A DNA stretch of 64,000 bases, from contig NZ_JACOQK010000001.1 of assembly GCF_014297275.1 (NCBI RefSeq), positions 806,001 to 870,000 on the forward strand, in the 5' to 3' direction. The first letter of the stretch is position 1. Each line of letters opens with the position of its first letter. Both the position numbers and the translations under genes were made by a program. Under the pieces are notes generated by a model. That model saw nothing but the letters and a program-made list of their open reading frames with translations, was not told the origin of the DNA and ran no database searches. Below are positions 34,453 through 41,583 of the stretch, piece after piece. The DNA comes from Clostridium facile. GTDB lineage: Bacteria > Bacillota > Clostridia > Oscillospirales > Ruminococcaceae.

Positions 34453-34547
34453 AAAAAGTGAAAAAATATACTTTACAGTAATAGATGAATTTTGGTAAAA
34501 TATATTAGTAATTAATAGCATTAAATCAAAATAATTGTTATAATGAG

Positions 34548-35177
34548 GTGATCAAAATAGATGTCATTTCTTGGTTGAATAAGAATAGTGGTTCTATGAC
34601 TTTTTTTATAACTGCAGTTTATGTGGTAGCAACAATTTTTATTTGTTGGGCCAATATTAGATCTGCAAATGCTTCCAAAGCTCAATTAAACGAAATGCGT
34701 AAGCAATATATAAAAGAAAATAGAACAAACATTGAAGTAGAGTTTTTATATGAAAAACGTGCTTTTTATGGCCTACGCTTTGTAAATCATGGTAAATATA
34801 CAGCCCATAATGTAAAAATTTTACTTGATTCAACTTTTATAGATAATCTTAATGAAACAGATTTTTCTGATCTCTTGAAAAAACAGAGTAAAAAATCATG
34901 TGTTATTGGAGTTGGGCAACATTATGACCTTTTTTTCGGCACAAATAAATATCGAGAAAATCCTAAAAAACTCCCAGCGAAGGGAATTATTTTATATGAA
35001 TCTAATGGAGAATCATATAAAACTGATTTTTATATTGATTTAGAAAATTATGCTGTACTTTATTCAGTGAGTACTGAACAGGAAGATATATTAAAAAAGT
35101 TAAATGAATTAAAAGAAATTAAGCAGGAGTTGAAAAAGCTTAATCATTTTTTAAGTAATACTAATTTATATAAATAG
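34548..35177 (+). CDS. Unknown membrane-anchored protein
   Basis: About 209 residues. An N-terminal membrane helix (MTFFITAVYVVATIFICW, ~residues 17-34) is followed by a coiled region (NASKAQLNEMRKQYIKE), a beta-rich domain (VEFLYEKRAFYGLRFVNHGKYTAHNVKILL) and a C-terminal coiled coil (LKKLNELKEIKQELKKLN). The start is unsure: GTG 34548 is in frame but GAGGTGAT looks like the RBS, so initiation may be a few codons later. TATAAT lies at 34539. Proteins of this shape occur in accessory regions of mobile elements; no known function. Confidence 0.55.
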   Translation: MIKIDVISWLNKNSGSMTFFITAVYVVATIFICWANIRSANASKAQLNEMRKQYIKENRTNIEVEFLYEKRAFYGLRFVNHGKYTAHNVKILLDSTFIDNLNETDFSDLLKKQSKKSCVIGVGQHYDLFFGTNKYRENPKKLPAKGIILYESNGESYKTDFYIDLENYAVLYSVSTEQEDILKKLNELKEIKQELKKLNHFLSNTNLYK

Positions 35178-35505
35178 ATTAAACAAAGGATAAAAATTGG
35201 AATTTAAAAATGAAATTTTCCAATAGATGTAGAGGCAAGAGTTTCTTATTATTTCTAATGTGCGGGAAGGAGATTTTTGAGATTGGTAAACTATCGTAAG
35301 AATTAGTCTTTACTTGCGAAATCTAGTTCAAATCTTTTGCAATTACTATCATATCTGTCTTTAAAGAATAAATCTTATTTCAGCTTTAATTAAATTTCTA
35401 TATCGTATATTCAATCTTTCTGCTGGAATATAAGTTGCCTAATAGTAAAAAAGTAAACTGTTTTATAGGTGTTTACAATAATATTGTTGGAAGGAAAAGA
35501 TAAAT
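35178..35505. other. AT-rich intergenic stretch
   Basis: No convincing gene or structured element is seen in these 328 bases. Only very short frames occur. It may hold the promoter of the following gene. Confidence 0.5.
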
Positions 35506-36750
35506 ATGAAGATGTTTTATTACCAAACGGAAATAGAATTTGAAAAAGTAATGAATTTATACTTTATGAGCAAATGTTCCAAATGTGATGGAATTGTTGA
35601 AGTGGATATGGAACACGTTTGTGTAAATGTGCTTGATAAAATTATGGACATAGAGGAAATGCCGATGTTAAAGTGTAAAACGTGTGGTGAAATATATTAT
35701 AGTCGTTTTGCACAAGAAATTTTATGTGAATTATATAGTGAATTGAAAAGAACAGGGAATAGAGAAATTTACAGTACATCAAGAGATTATAATAAAATAT
35801 ATAACTATGCATCAAATAAAAATTTTATATACGATTATAAAGATTATGAAAGTATACCTGGGTTAAGATATGATTTTGAACATTCTGAAGAGGGTTTTCT
35901 CACACCAGTATATTTTGATAAAAAAGCATTACTTTATTTTATAGCAGATCTAGATTATGATGTTGATATGTTTTCTGAATCATATGGATACATTAGAAAA
36001 AATGATAAAGAGGGATTTTACCAATATGAATGGGCGGTTCCTTTTGGCTTTAATACAAATGAAAAATTAATATTTTGGTTAGGAGATATTGACTCAATGG
36101 ATGATATGAGCCAAGGGATCTTAAAAAGTTTCAATGTGAAGTCAGATCACTTACTTATTGATTCAGAATTTTATCAGGCTCAAATGAATTGTATTCCTAG
36201 CAAACCAATAAAAGAGCAGCAAATTATTTTAAACAAAAAGAGTTTTATTACGAATATTAAGAAAAAATATGGGATAGAATTGTCTCATTTGCAAAATGAA
36301 TGTGAACTTCAGAGGGCAAACGTAAAAAGACCAGTAGTATTTGACGAAAAGAGTATATCCGAAGTAATTAATGCCTTCGATAAAATTCTTATAGAAGGAT
36401 TCAGTGTATCGGGTTTAAAATCTTTATATAAACGTTTATATGCTAGTTCTTATGATAAAGATTACGATAAATGGAAATCAATTCGTTTAATTGAAGAGAT
36501 TTTAAGACAACTAAGTAATGATATATCAAATGAGATTAATATTAATGAGATAATTTCACCACTTTACATTTTACATGATTATCGTATTTATCTTGATCAT
36601 CTTTTATCTCAGGAAGAACAAGATAAAAAAAGAAATCATATTGCAAACACATTAGGAGTAAATAATTTTTCTGAACAAGAAAAAATATATTTTGAAGAAA
36701 TACGTAGATTAGATATATTATTTCAATGTCTTGTTATTCTTTCAAAATAA
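35506..36750 (+). CDS. Unknown protein with N-terminal zinc ribbon
   Basis: A 414-residue, AT-rich, soluble protein. Two Cys pairs near the N-terminus (KCSKCDG at ~23-29 and KCKTCGE at ~56-62) suggest a zinc ribbon. The middle is acidic and aromatic, and the C-terminal 130 residues are helical (FDKILIEGFSVSGLKSLYKRLYASS). GGAAGG precedes the ATG. It lies immediately left of the high-GC element. No family was recognised; defence or stress cargo is possible but unsupported. Confidence 0.55.
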   Translation: MKMFYYQTEIEFEKVMNLYFMSKCSKCDGIVEVDMEHVCVNVLDKIMDIEEMPMLKCKTCGEIYYSRFAQEILCELYSELKRTGNREIYSTSRDYNKIYNYASNKNFIYDYKDYESIPGLRYDFEHSEEGFLTPVYFDKKALLYFIADLDYDVDMFSESYGYIRKNDKEGFYQYEWAVPFGFNTNEKLIFWLGDIDSMDDMSQGILKSFNVKSDHLLIDSEFYQAQMNCIPSKPIKEQQIILNKKSFITNIKKKYGIELSHLQNECELQRANVKRPVVFDEKSISEVINAFDKILIEGFSVSGLKSLYKRLYASSYDKDYDKWKSIRLIEEILRQLSNDISNEININEIISPLYILHDYRIYLDHLLSQEEQDKKRNHIANTLGVNNFSEQEKIYFEEIRRLDILFQCLVILSK

Positions 36751-36838
36751 AAATATCTTTTTTGTAGTTCTTAGACAAAAGAGGAAGCGTCGAACTCTTA
36801 TTCTTCAGGAATGAGTTCGCGCTTGTATATAGATTTGG

Positions 36839-36942
36839 GAACGCTTAGGCGTTCTCGGTGACGTGACGTCGTGAGACGCTCTAATTTGCGTTTTAAGACG
36901 TTTTAATCCCGAAGTGGTACTCGTGTACCCTTCGGGCTTTTT
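36839..36942 (+). terminator. Hairpins at left edge of high-GC element
   Basis: GAACGC/GCGTTC (36839-36854) is followed by a clear terminator: CCCGAAG (36908-36914) with CTTCGGG (36930-36936), then a T-rich tail. It could block transcription entering the element. Confidence 0.55.
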
Positions 36943-37003
36943 CGTGCCTTAAAACGGCTCTGAGGGTGTCTGAGTGGAAAACGGAGGATATGTTCAGACG
37001 GGT

Positions 37004-37039
37004 TGAACATATATGTTCAGGATTTTGAACGAGTCGTTC
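37004..37039. promoter_or_regulatory. Two perfect palindromes next to iterons
   Basis: TGAACATATATGTTCA (37004-37019) is a perfect 16-base palindrome, and GAACGAGTCGTTC (37027-37039) is an odd palindrome eight bases later. Further half-sites (TGTTCAG at ~36991, CTGAACG at ~37046) flank them. The spacing differs from the LexA core. Probable binding sites for an initiator or repressor. Confidence 0.5.
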
Positions 37040-37156
37040 GCATATCTGAACGTGATGTCACGGGCAAGTGTGCATCTCGCTATCGCTCGATGCGGGTGGG
37101 GGTTATAGACCGGGATACGTGGAAAAGGGTGGATGTGCTGAGGGGTGTGTGGCAGA

Positions 37157-37573
37157 TGTTGCACTTTGTTTCGAACCTCGGAACCTTAGGAATGTAAGCA
37201 GCCCCCTCCCCACAATGGGTTTCGAGGGTCGGATGTTGCACTTTTGTTGCACGTGTTGCACTTTTGTGGCAGATAAAAAATCGTATGTGCAACATAAAAT
37301 TTGCCTGAAACAAGGGGGTTATAGCTTGATGTGGCAGATGTTGCACTTTTTTTCATATTACGCAGGCGAGAGGAAAAATAAAATATATCCCTTTTACGTG
37401 TATATATAGATAATTCGGATTTATGTGCCACATGTGCAACATTCGCCGTACTCCCCCTGAATCTAGGGAAAAAGGCGTTGCACTTTCCAAAAAAATGTGC
37501 AACAAAAGTGCAACATTTTTGTGGCATCGCTCTGGAAGCCCCTTAAAACAGGGAAAAAATATGTTGCACTTTT
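37157..37573. repeat. Iteron-like repeats TGTTGCACTTTT, possible replication origin
   Basis: About ten copies of TGTTGCAC(TTTT) occur in both orientations. Direct: 37157, 37234, 37254, 37339, 37477 (partial) and 37561. Inverted (GTGCAACA): about 37286, 37434, 37496 and 37508. Several are preceded by GTGGCAGA or followed by GTGGCA. No gene is credible here. Together with the nearby primase/helicase and ParA remnant this suggests an iteron-type plasmid origin. Confidence 0.65.
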
Positions 37574-37723
37574 GATTTTGACCGTTTTGGCGACCCAAAA
37601 ATTGACGGTGATTCTCCCCTCGCGTACCCGTTTTGAAAAATATTTTGGGTGTATTTCCGCTCATATATGAGGGGAAATGGGGGCAAAACGGGGTTCTGAC
37701 CTGCGGCGATGCAAAAATAAGTG

Positions 37724-37752
37724 TTGAAAATTACGTACATTCGGGCTATAAT
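37724..37752 (+). promoter_or_regulatory. Promoter of candidate small RNA
   Basis: TTGAAA (37724-37729) and a perfect TATAAT (37747-37752) are exactly 17 bases apart. No start codon with an RBS follows before the terminator at 37927, so the transcript is probably non-coding. Confidence 0.65.
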
Positions 37753-37758
37753 AGGTAA

Positions 37759-37976
37759 GAACAAACAAATATTCATTCGCGACACGAATGCCGATGACCG
37801 AGCGAAAGCTCGCGAGGAACCCGATGAAGGGCATCGCCCTTCGAAACTGTTCAGGTCTGATAAGCCTGTACGGGATGGGGACAGCATCTAAGCCGTCTAT
37901 GACGGTGAATCGCACAGAAGTGACGAGCGGCGAATCAGTTTTCAGCTAAATGCTGTGACTGGTTCGCCGCTTTTTT
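37759..37976 (+). ncRNA. Candidate ~218-nt structured RNA
   Basis: Lies between a good promoter (37724-37752) and a strong terminator: GCGGCGAATCAG (37927-37938) pairing with TTCGCCGC (37963-37970), then TTTTTT. Internal hairpins include CGAGCGAAAGCTCG near 37799, AAGGGCATCGCCCTT near 37826 and CCGTCTATGACGG near 37892. It does not match a riboswitch or ribozyme I can name. Position next to iterons suggests a replication-control RNA; a leader for the excisionase-like gene is the alternative. Confidence 0.5.
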
Positions 37977-38017
37977 GCGTTTGGATATTCGAATGGATTG
38001 AAAAGGAGGACTTTGTT

Positions 38018-38305
38018 ATGAAGACAAACCCGAATACGGGATTCAAGAAACGGATTATCGGAGGCAATGAGCTGACGATGGAGGAATACACGGCGTATCT
38101 GAACATGCTACGGGTGAAGCCGTTCCTGACGGTGAACGAGGCTGCTGATTTGTTCGATGTGGGGCTTTCCCGTGTGCAGGAGATGATGAATGAACCCGGT
38201 TGCAAGTTCATCACACGTGCCATCGGACCGCGTCGTCGTCTGATTCACCGTGAATCGTTTGAGCAGTACCTGTTGACCCATGACGTGACGGCTGAGGAGG
38301 TGTAG
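38018..38305 (+). CDS. Excisionase/MerR-like helix-turn-helix protein
   Basis: A 95-residue DNA-binding protein. PFLTVNEAADLFDVGLSRVQEMM (about residues 32-54) is an excisionase-type winged helix, and IGPRRRLIHRESFEQYL is the typical C-terminal part. ATG 38018 has AAAGGAGG 10 bases upstream; the frame is open further upstream into the terminator, which I exclude. It is followed after four bases by the primase gene. Could control replication or act as the directionality factor for the recombinase at 43961. Confidence 0.8.
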   Translation: MKTNPNTGFKKRIIGGNELTMEEYTAYLNMLRVKPFLTVNEAADLFDVGLSRVQEMMNEPGCKFITRAIGPRRRLIHRESFEQYLLTHDVTAEEV

Positions 38306-38309
38306 GTGT

Positions 38310-40364
38310 ATGAATGGCAAAAAGAAAGACGCCCCACTCGCGACAAATGGGACGTCGGGTACAAGCACTGCTTGTGACATCAACTGTGATTATGATAACA
38401 CAGTATCGTTTGATATTCAAGATGATTCTTACGATTTGACATATAACGGCATGTTGCGAGCCGTCACAAGCGAGTATTTGGGCGGAATCGACCCTGATAT
38501 GCCGCCCTCCCCTGCTCAGGTTGAGGCTGAGCTGTTGCAGGCGACGAATAACGCCATCGAGTATTACAATCTCGGTGACCGTGACCCTAACGCTCCCGCC
38601 AACGCGAAGTTGCGTGATGCGTATCCTGACGCGAAGGCGCCTGATGAGCGTGTACGTAAGTTTCGCGCGTTGGTGCCGTGGCAGGTCGCTCAGGTCATCA
38701 AGCATCTGCACCGCGCGAAGTGCGTGTGCTGGATGGATGATTTCGATGACGGGAATTTCGACATCGGAATCTATCAGACCGAGGGCGACATGGAAGGCAT
38801 CTACGATACGTCTCAGGGTACGCTTGAGCAGTTGATTCGTGAGTACCATTCCACGATTACGAGCCGTGATGTGGCTGAGGTCGTGAGCGTTCTTCGCGTC
38901 GATTGTGAGCGTGTGAAAAGCTGCGATAATCCCGACCTCATTGCGGTGAAGAACGGAATCTTCGACTACAAGAAGAAGGTTCTGATGCCCTTCGACCCGT
39001 CGTATGTGTTCGTCACTAAGTCGGGGGTCGATTTCGTCATGAACGCTCCGAACCCTGTTATTCACAACGATGACGGAACGGATTGGGACGTTGTGAGCTG
39101 GGTGGATGACCTGTCGGACGACTCAGGGGTCACGCAGCTCCTTTGGGAGATGCTGGGTGCCGCAATCCGTCCGGGCGTATCTTGGAATAAATCCGCATGG
39201 CTGTACTCCGAAACCGGCAACAACGGAAAGGGAACGTACTGCACCCTGATGCGCAATCTGTGCGGTAAGGGGGCTTGGACGTCTATCACGTTGAAGGCGT
39301 TCGGCGAGCCGTTCATGCTGGAACCGCTCATGCGTGTCTCTGCAATCATCACCGATGAGAACGACACGAGCACGTATCTGGATGATGCGTCCGCCCTCAA
39401 GTCGATTATCACGGGCGACCCGTTCCAGATTAACTGTAAGTTCAAAGACCCGCGAGCTTTGCGTTTCCGTGGGTTCATGACGCAGTGCGTGAACGCCTAC
39501 CCGAGGCTGCGCGACCGCTCCGAGTCGATGTACCGGCGTCTGCTGGTCGTGCCGTTCAACAAGCGTTTCGAGGGGCATGAGCGCACCCGTAAGCGTCGAG
39601 CGTCGAACCTCTGCGACGAGTTCACCAAGGACGGCATCGAGGGATATTTCGCTGAGAAGCAGGCGCAGCAATCGGAAATCTTGTCCGTCGAATCGGAAGT
39701 CCGACCGGTGCAATCGGAAGTGACACCCGTCGAATCGGAACAGACGCGCGAGAAATCGGAATTTGCAGCCACGCCTGTCATTATCGCGGTACAGCAGCCC
39801 GATACACCGCAAGAGGCTTTCCATGTGTACGAACCCGATAAGGACGACGTGTACGCCATGGCTGGCGACCTGCGACGTGCCTATATGCGCCACTGCGAGG
39901 AAAAGGGTCAGAAGGACTACATGGATAACACGTACCGCCGGTTCGCGGAGGTGCAGGCTCGCCCCGATGACACATGGCTTGAGCTGCATGCCGAGGTGAC
40001 ACGGGCACGCGAGCAGTTCCATCAGACCAAGGCGGAGCTTGAGGCAATGAAGGAGATGCGCAGGGACTTCGCCGTCAGCATGGCGATATTCCGCATGGTG
40101 AACCGCCAGTCCAAGAGTCCCATGGCCCGCATGATGGCGGATATGTACGCCATGATGTTCCAGCAGATGATGCAGGTGCAGCGCGAGGAAGCCGAGCGCA
40201 AGTTGTACGAGCGGCGCAAGGCGATGTGGGATGCCGAGAAGGCGCTCAAGAACGAGCTCAAGCGCGGCGAGATTGGCTACAAGCCCCACGAGATGCCCGC
40301 GAGGCTCCAGCGTATCGTGGATGGATTCGGACGTTCGGATGATGACAGGTCGTTCGGTGAGTAA
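38310..40364 (+). CDS. P4-type phage/plasmid primase-helicase
   Basis: A 684-residue replication protein. The superfamily 3 helicase core has Walker A SETGNNGKGT (about residues 300-309), Walker B-like IITDEND, and the sensor region GFMTQCVNAYPRLRDRSESMYRRLLVVPF typical of P4-family proteins. The N-terminal ~250 residues may hold primase activity, though no clear catalytic motif was picked out. Residues ~450-485 contain imperfect short repeats (VESEVRPVQSEVTPVESE), likely a flexible linker, followed by a helical C-terminus. Codon use is GC-rich and actinobacterial-like. Likely the replication initiator acting at the upstream iterons. Confidence 0.82.
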   Translation: MNGKKKDAPLATNGTSGTSTACDINCDYDNTVSFDIQDDSYDLTYNGMLRAVTSEYLGGIDPDMPPSPAQVEAELLQATNNAIEYYNLGDRDPNAPANAKLRDAYPDAKAPDERVRKFRALVPWQVAQVIKHLHRAKCVCWMDDFDDGNFDIGIYQTEGDMEGIYDTSQGTLEQLIREYHSTITSRDVAEVVSVLRVDCERVKSCDNPDLIAVKNGIFDYKKKVLMPFDPSYVFVTKSGVDFVMNAPNPVIHNDDGTDWDVVSWVDDLSDDSGVTQLLWEMLGAAIRPGVSWNKSAWLYSETGNNGKGTYCTLMRNLCGKGAWTSITLKAFGEPFMLEPLMRVSAIITDENDTSTYLDDASALKSIITGDPFQINCKFKDPRALRFRGFMTQCVNAYPRLRDRSESMYRRLLVVPFNKRFEGHERTRKRRASNLCDEFTKDGIEGYFAEKQAQQSEILSVESEVRPVQSEVTPVESEQTREKSEFAATPVIIAVQQPDTPQEAFHVYEPDKDDVYAMAGDLRRAYMRHCEEKGQKDYMDNTYRRFAEVQARPDDTWLELHAEVTRAREQFHQTKAELEAMKEMRRDFAVSMAIFRMVNRQSKSPMARMMADMYAMMFQQMMQVQREEAERKLYERRKAMWDAEKALKNELKRGEIGYKPHEMPARLQRIVDGFGRSDDDRSFGE

Positions 40365-40365
40365 T

Positions 40366-40459
40366 CGACAGACGAGGTGGCGTTTCGTCACCCCGCTGTC
40401 GTGGTCAATATTGGGCTGAAATTGGTACTCAAAACGGTCAATGTCGGGCGTAAATTGGT
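40366..40459. promoter_or_regulatory. Hairpin and direct repeats upstream of parA
   Basis: CGACAG (40366-40371) and CTGTCG (40396-40401) close a hairpin with an inner GGTG/CACC stem, a possible terminator without T-run. It is followed by two related 24-base copies starting GGTCAAT at 40403 and 40436 (33-base spacing), each ending AAATTGGT. Weaker versions (GGGCGTGAAAAT, GGGCGTAAAAAT) occur at 40562-40595. Possible partition site. Confidence 0.4.
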
Positions 40460-40631
40460 CAGCTGAGCGAGCCCGAAAATCGGCAAAATCGACTTTCGCT
40501 CATTTATGAGCAGAAGCCTGAAAAATGGACGATTGAGGGTTCGCATGACAGCCCGAAAGTGGGCGTGAAAATCCCAGTTACGGGCGTAAAAATGACCGAT
40601 GTTGACCGGGTTGAAAACGAAAATGAATATT

Positions 40632-40658
40632 TATATAATTGATTAAATGATTAAATAT
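40632..40658 (+). promoter_or_regulatory. Shared AT-rich operator/promoter, copy 1 (parA)
   Basis: TATATAATTG followed by ATTAAATGATTAAATA upstream of the ParA start. Closely similar AT-rich segments occur at 41297-41323 and 43915-43947 in otherwise GC-rich DNA, pointing to a common regulator. Confidence 0.5.
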
Positions 40659-40677
40659 GTAAGATGAGGTGAGCGAT

Positions 40678-41237
40678 ATGAAGACGATATTGGTTTGCAA
40701 CCAGAAAGGCGGCGTGGGAGAAAGTCCCTGTGTGCCGATGAGATTGCGTTCTCCTTCGAGCGTTCCGGCATCCCCGTGAGTTTCTACGATTTGGACGCGC
40801 AGGGAGGCACGCTGCATCAGACGCAGGAAGTCGACGGAGCCGAGGTCGCCGTGGTGGATACGCCGGGAGCCTTGCAGGAGGCGCTGGCTGACTGGCTGAA
40901 GGAGGCGGACGTGGTGGTGATTCCGACGCGCACGACGTCGAGGGACATCGAGCCGCTGATGCGGATGCGGAAGGCCGTGTTCAAGCACAGCAGGGCGAAA
41001 ATCGTCTACGTGATGAACGGCTGGAACCGATTCAAGGCGTCCCGCGATTTCATGGAGTGGTTTAATGGGCTGGCCGGCACGCAGACCGTGGTCACGTTGC
41101 CCCAGTCCGAGGCGTTCGTTCAGGCTGGTGCCGCCGAGCAGTCCGTGGTCGAGTACGACAAGCGCGGGAAGGCTGCGAGGGCGACCATGGAGCTGGTGAA
41201 CACGGTGCGGGAGGCTGCGGGGTTCCCGATGGAATAG
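40678..41237 (+). pseudogene. parA: ParA-family ATPase, frameshift in Walker A
   Basis: Starting at ATG 40678 the frame reads MKTILVCNQKGGVGES and then leaves the ParA frame. From the other frame the protein continues KSLCADEIAFSFERSGIPVSFYDLDAQGG, a normal ParA sequence, to 41237 (AAGFPME). Inserting two bases (GA at 40720-40721) into the codons for KGGVGKS explains this exactly, so the P-loop lysine is out of frame. ATP-dependent partition should be lost unless a start inside the gene is used. A sequencing error is possible. The downstream RHH-like gene would be its partner. Confidence 0.8.
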
Positions 41238-41257
41238 ATAAATGAATAAATACGCAG

Positions 41258-41288
41258 GTCGAGGGGCATTTTGCCTCTCGACTTTTTT
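41258..41288 (+). terminator. Terminator after parA
   Basis: GTCGAGGGGCA (41258-41268) pairs with TGCCTCTCGAC (41272-41282; one G-T pair), followed by TTTTTT. Confidence 0.85.
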
Positions 41289-41296
41289 GAGCAGAT

Positions 41297-41323
41297 ATTA
41301 TATAATTGTGTAAATGATTAAAT
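41297..41323 (+). promoter_or_regulatory. Shared AT-rich operator/promoter, copy 2 (RHH gene)
   Basis: TTATATAATTGTG then TAAATGATTAAATA, nearly the same as the element before parA. It lies about 20 bases before the RBS of the next gene. Confidence 0.5.
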
Positions 41324-41343
41324 AATTAAAGGAGGTCTAACCT

Positions 41344-41583
41344 ATGGCGAATATGTTCGAGAAGTATGCTGCCGACCGTGAGGCTGAGCAGAAGAAGATA
41401 GAAAAGACGGTTTCTGTCGCTAGTGTGGCTGCTGAGCCTGAGGAGAAGCGCACCACTCTCTCGCTGTCGCTGACCGTGAGCGATAAGAAGAAGCTCAAGC
41501 TGATGGCGATGGAGCAAGACACGACGATTGCCGCGATTATCCACGGATGGATTGCGGAGCATTCTGAGGAGGTGGATGAGTAA
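41344..41583 (+). CDS. Small ribbon-helix-helix-like protein
   Basis: A 79-residue protein with a charged, flexible N-terminus (KYAADREAEQKKIEKT). Its C-terminus RTTLSLSLTVSDKKKLKLMAMEQDTTIAAIIHGWIAE fits a ribbon-helix-helix fold: one strand, then two helices. Such proteins pair with ParA-type ATPases as DNA-binding partners or act as autoregulators. AAAGGAGG precedes the ATG. Its stop overlaps the methyltransferase start (TAATG), indicating coupling. It is the most likely ligand for the shared AT-rich elements, by inference. Confidence 0.75.
   Translation: MANMFEKYAADREAEQKKIEKTVSVASVAAEPEEKRTTLSLSLTVSDKKKLKLMAMEQDTTIAAIIHGWIAEHSEEVDE

Noticed and set aside
37004..37019. LexA box TGAACATATATGTTCA
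   Set aside because: The half-sites GAAC and GTTC are six bases apart rather than four, so it does not fit the Gram-positive LexA core.
37068..37664. Several frames of ~100 codons on both strands in the iteron region
   Set aside because: They are made of the repeated GTTGCAC units (giving runs such as CCTF or ATRATK), have no ribosome binding sites and overlap each other; treated as non-coding.
37820..37880. Hammerhead ribozyme suggested by CGAAAC followed by CTGATAAG
   Set aside because: The core should be CTGANGA in the opposite order relative to GAAA; the conserved core is not met.
38211..40391. Long minus-strand frames of up to 422 codons opposite the primase gene
   Set aside because: High GC lowers stop frequency. 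The sequences are rich in Arg/His/Leu without domains, whereas the plus strand encodes a clear helicase.
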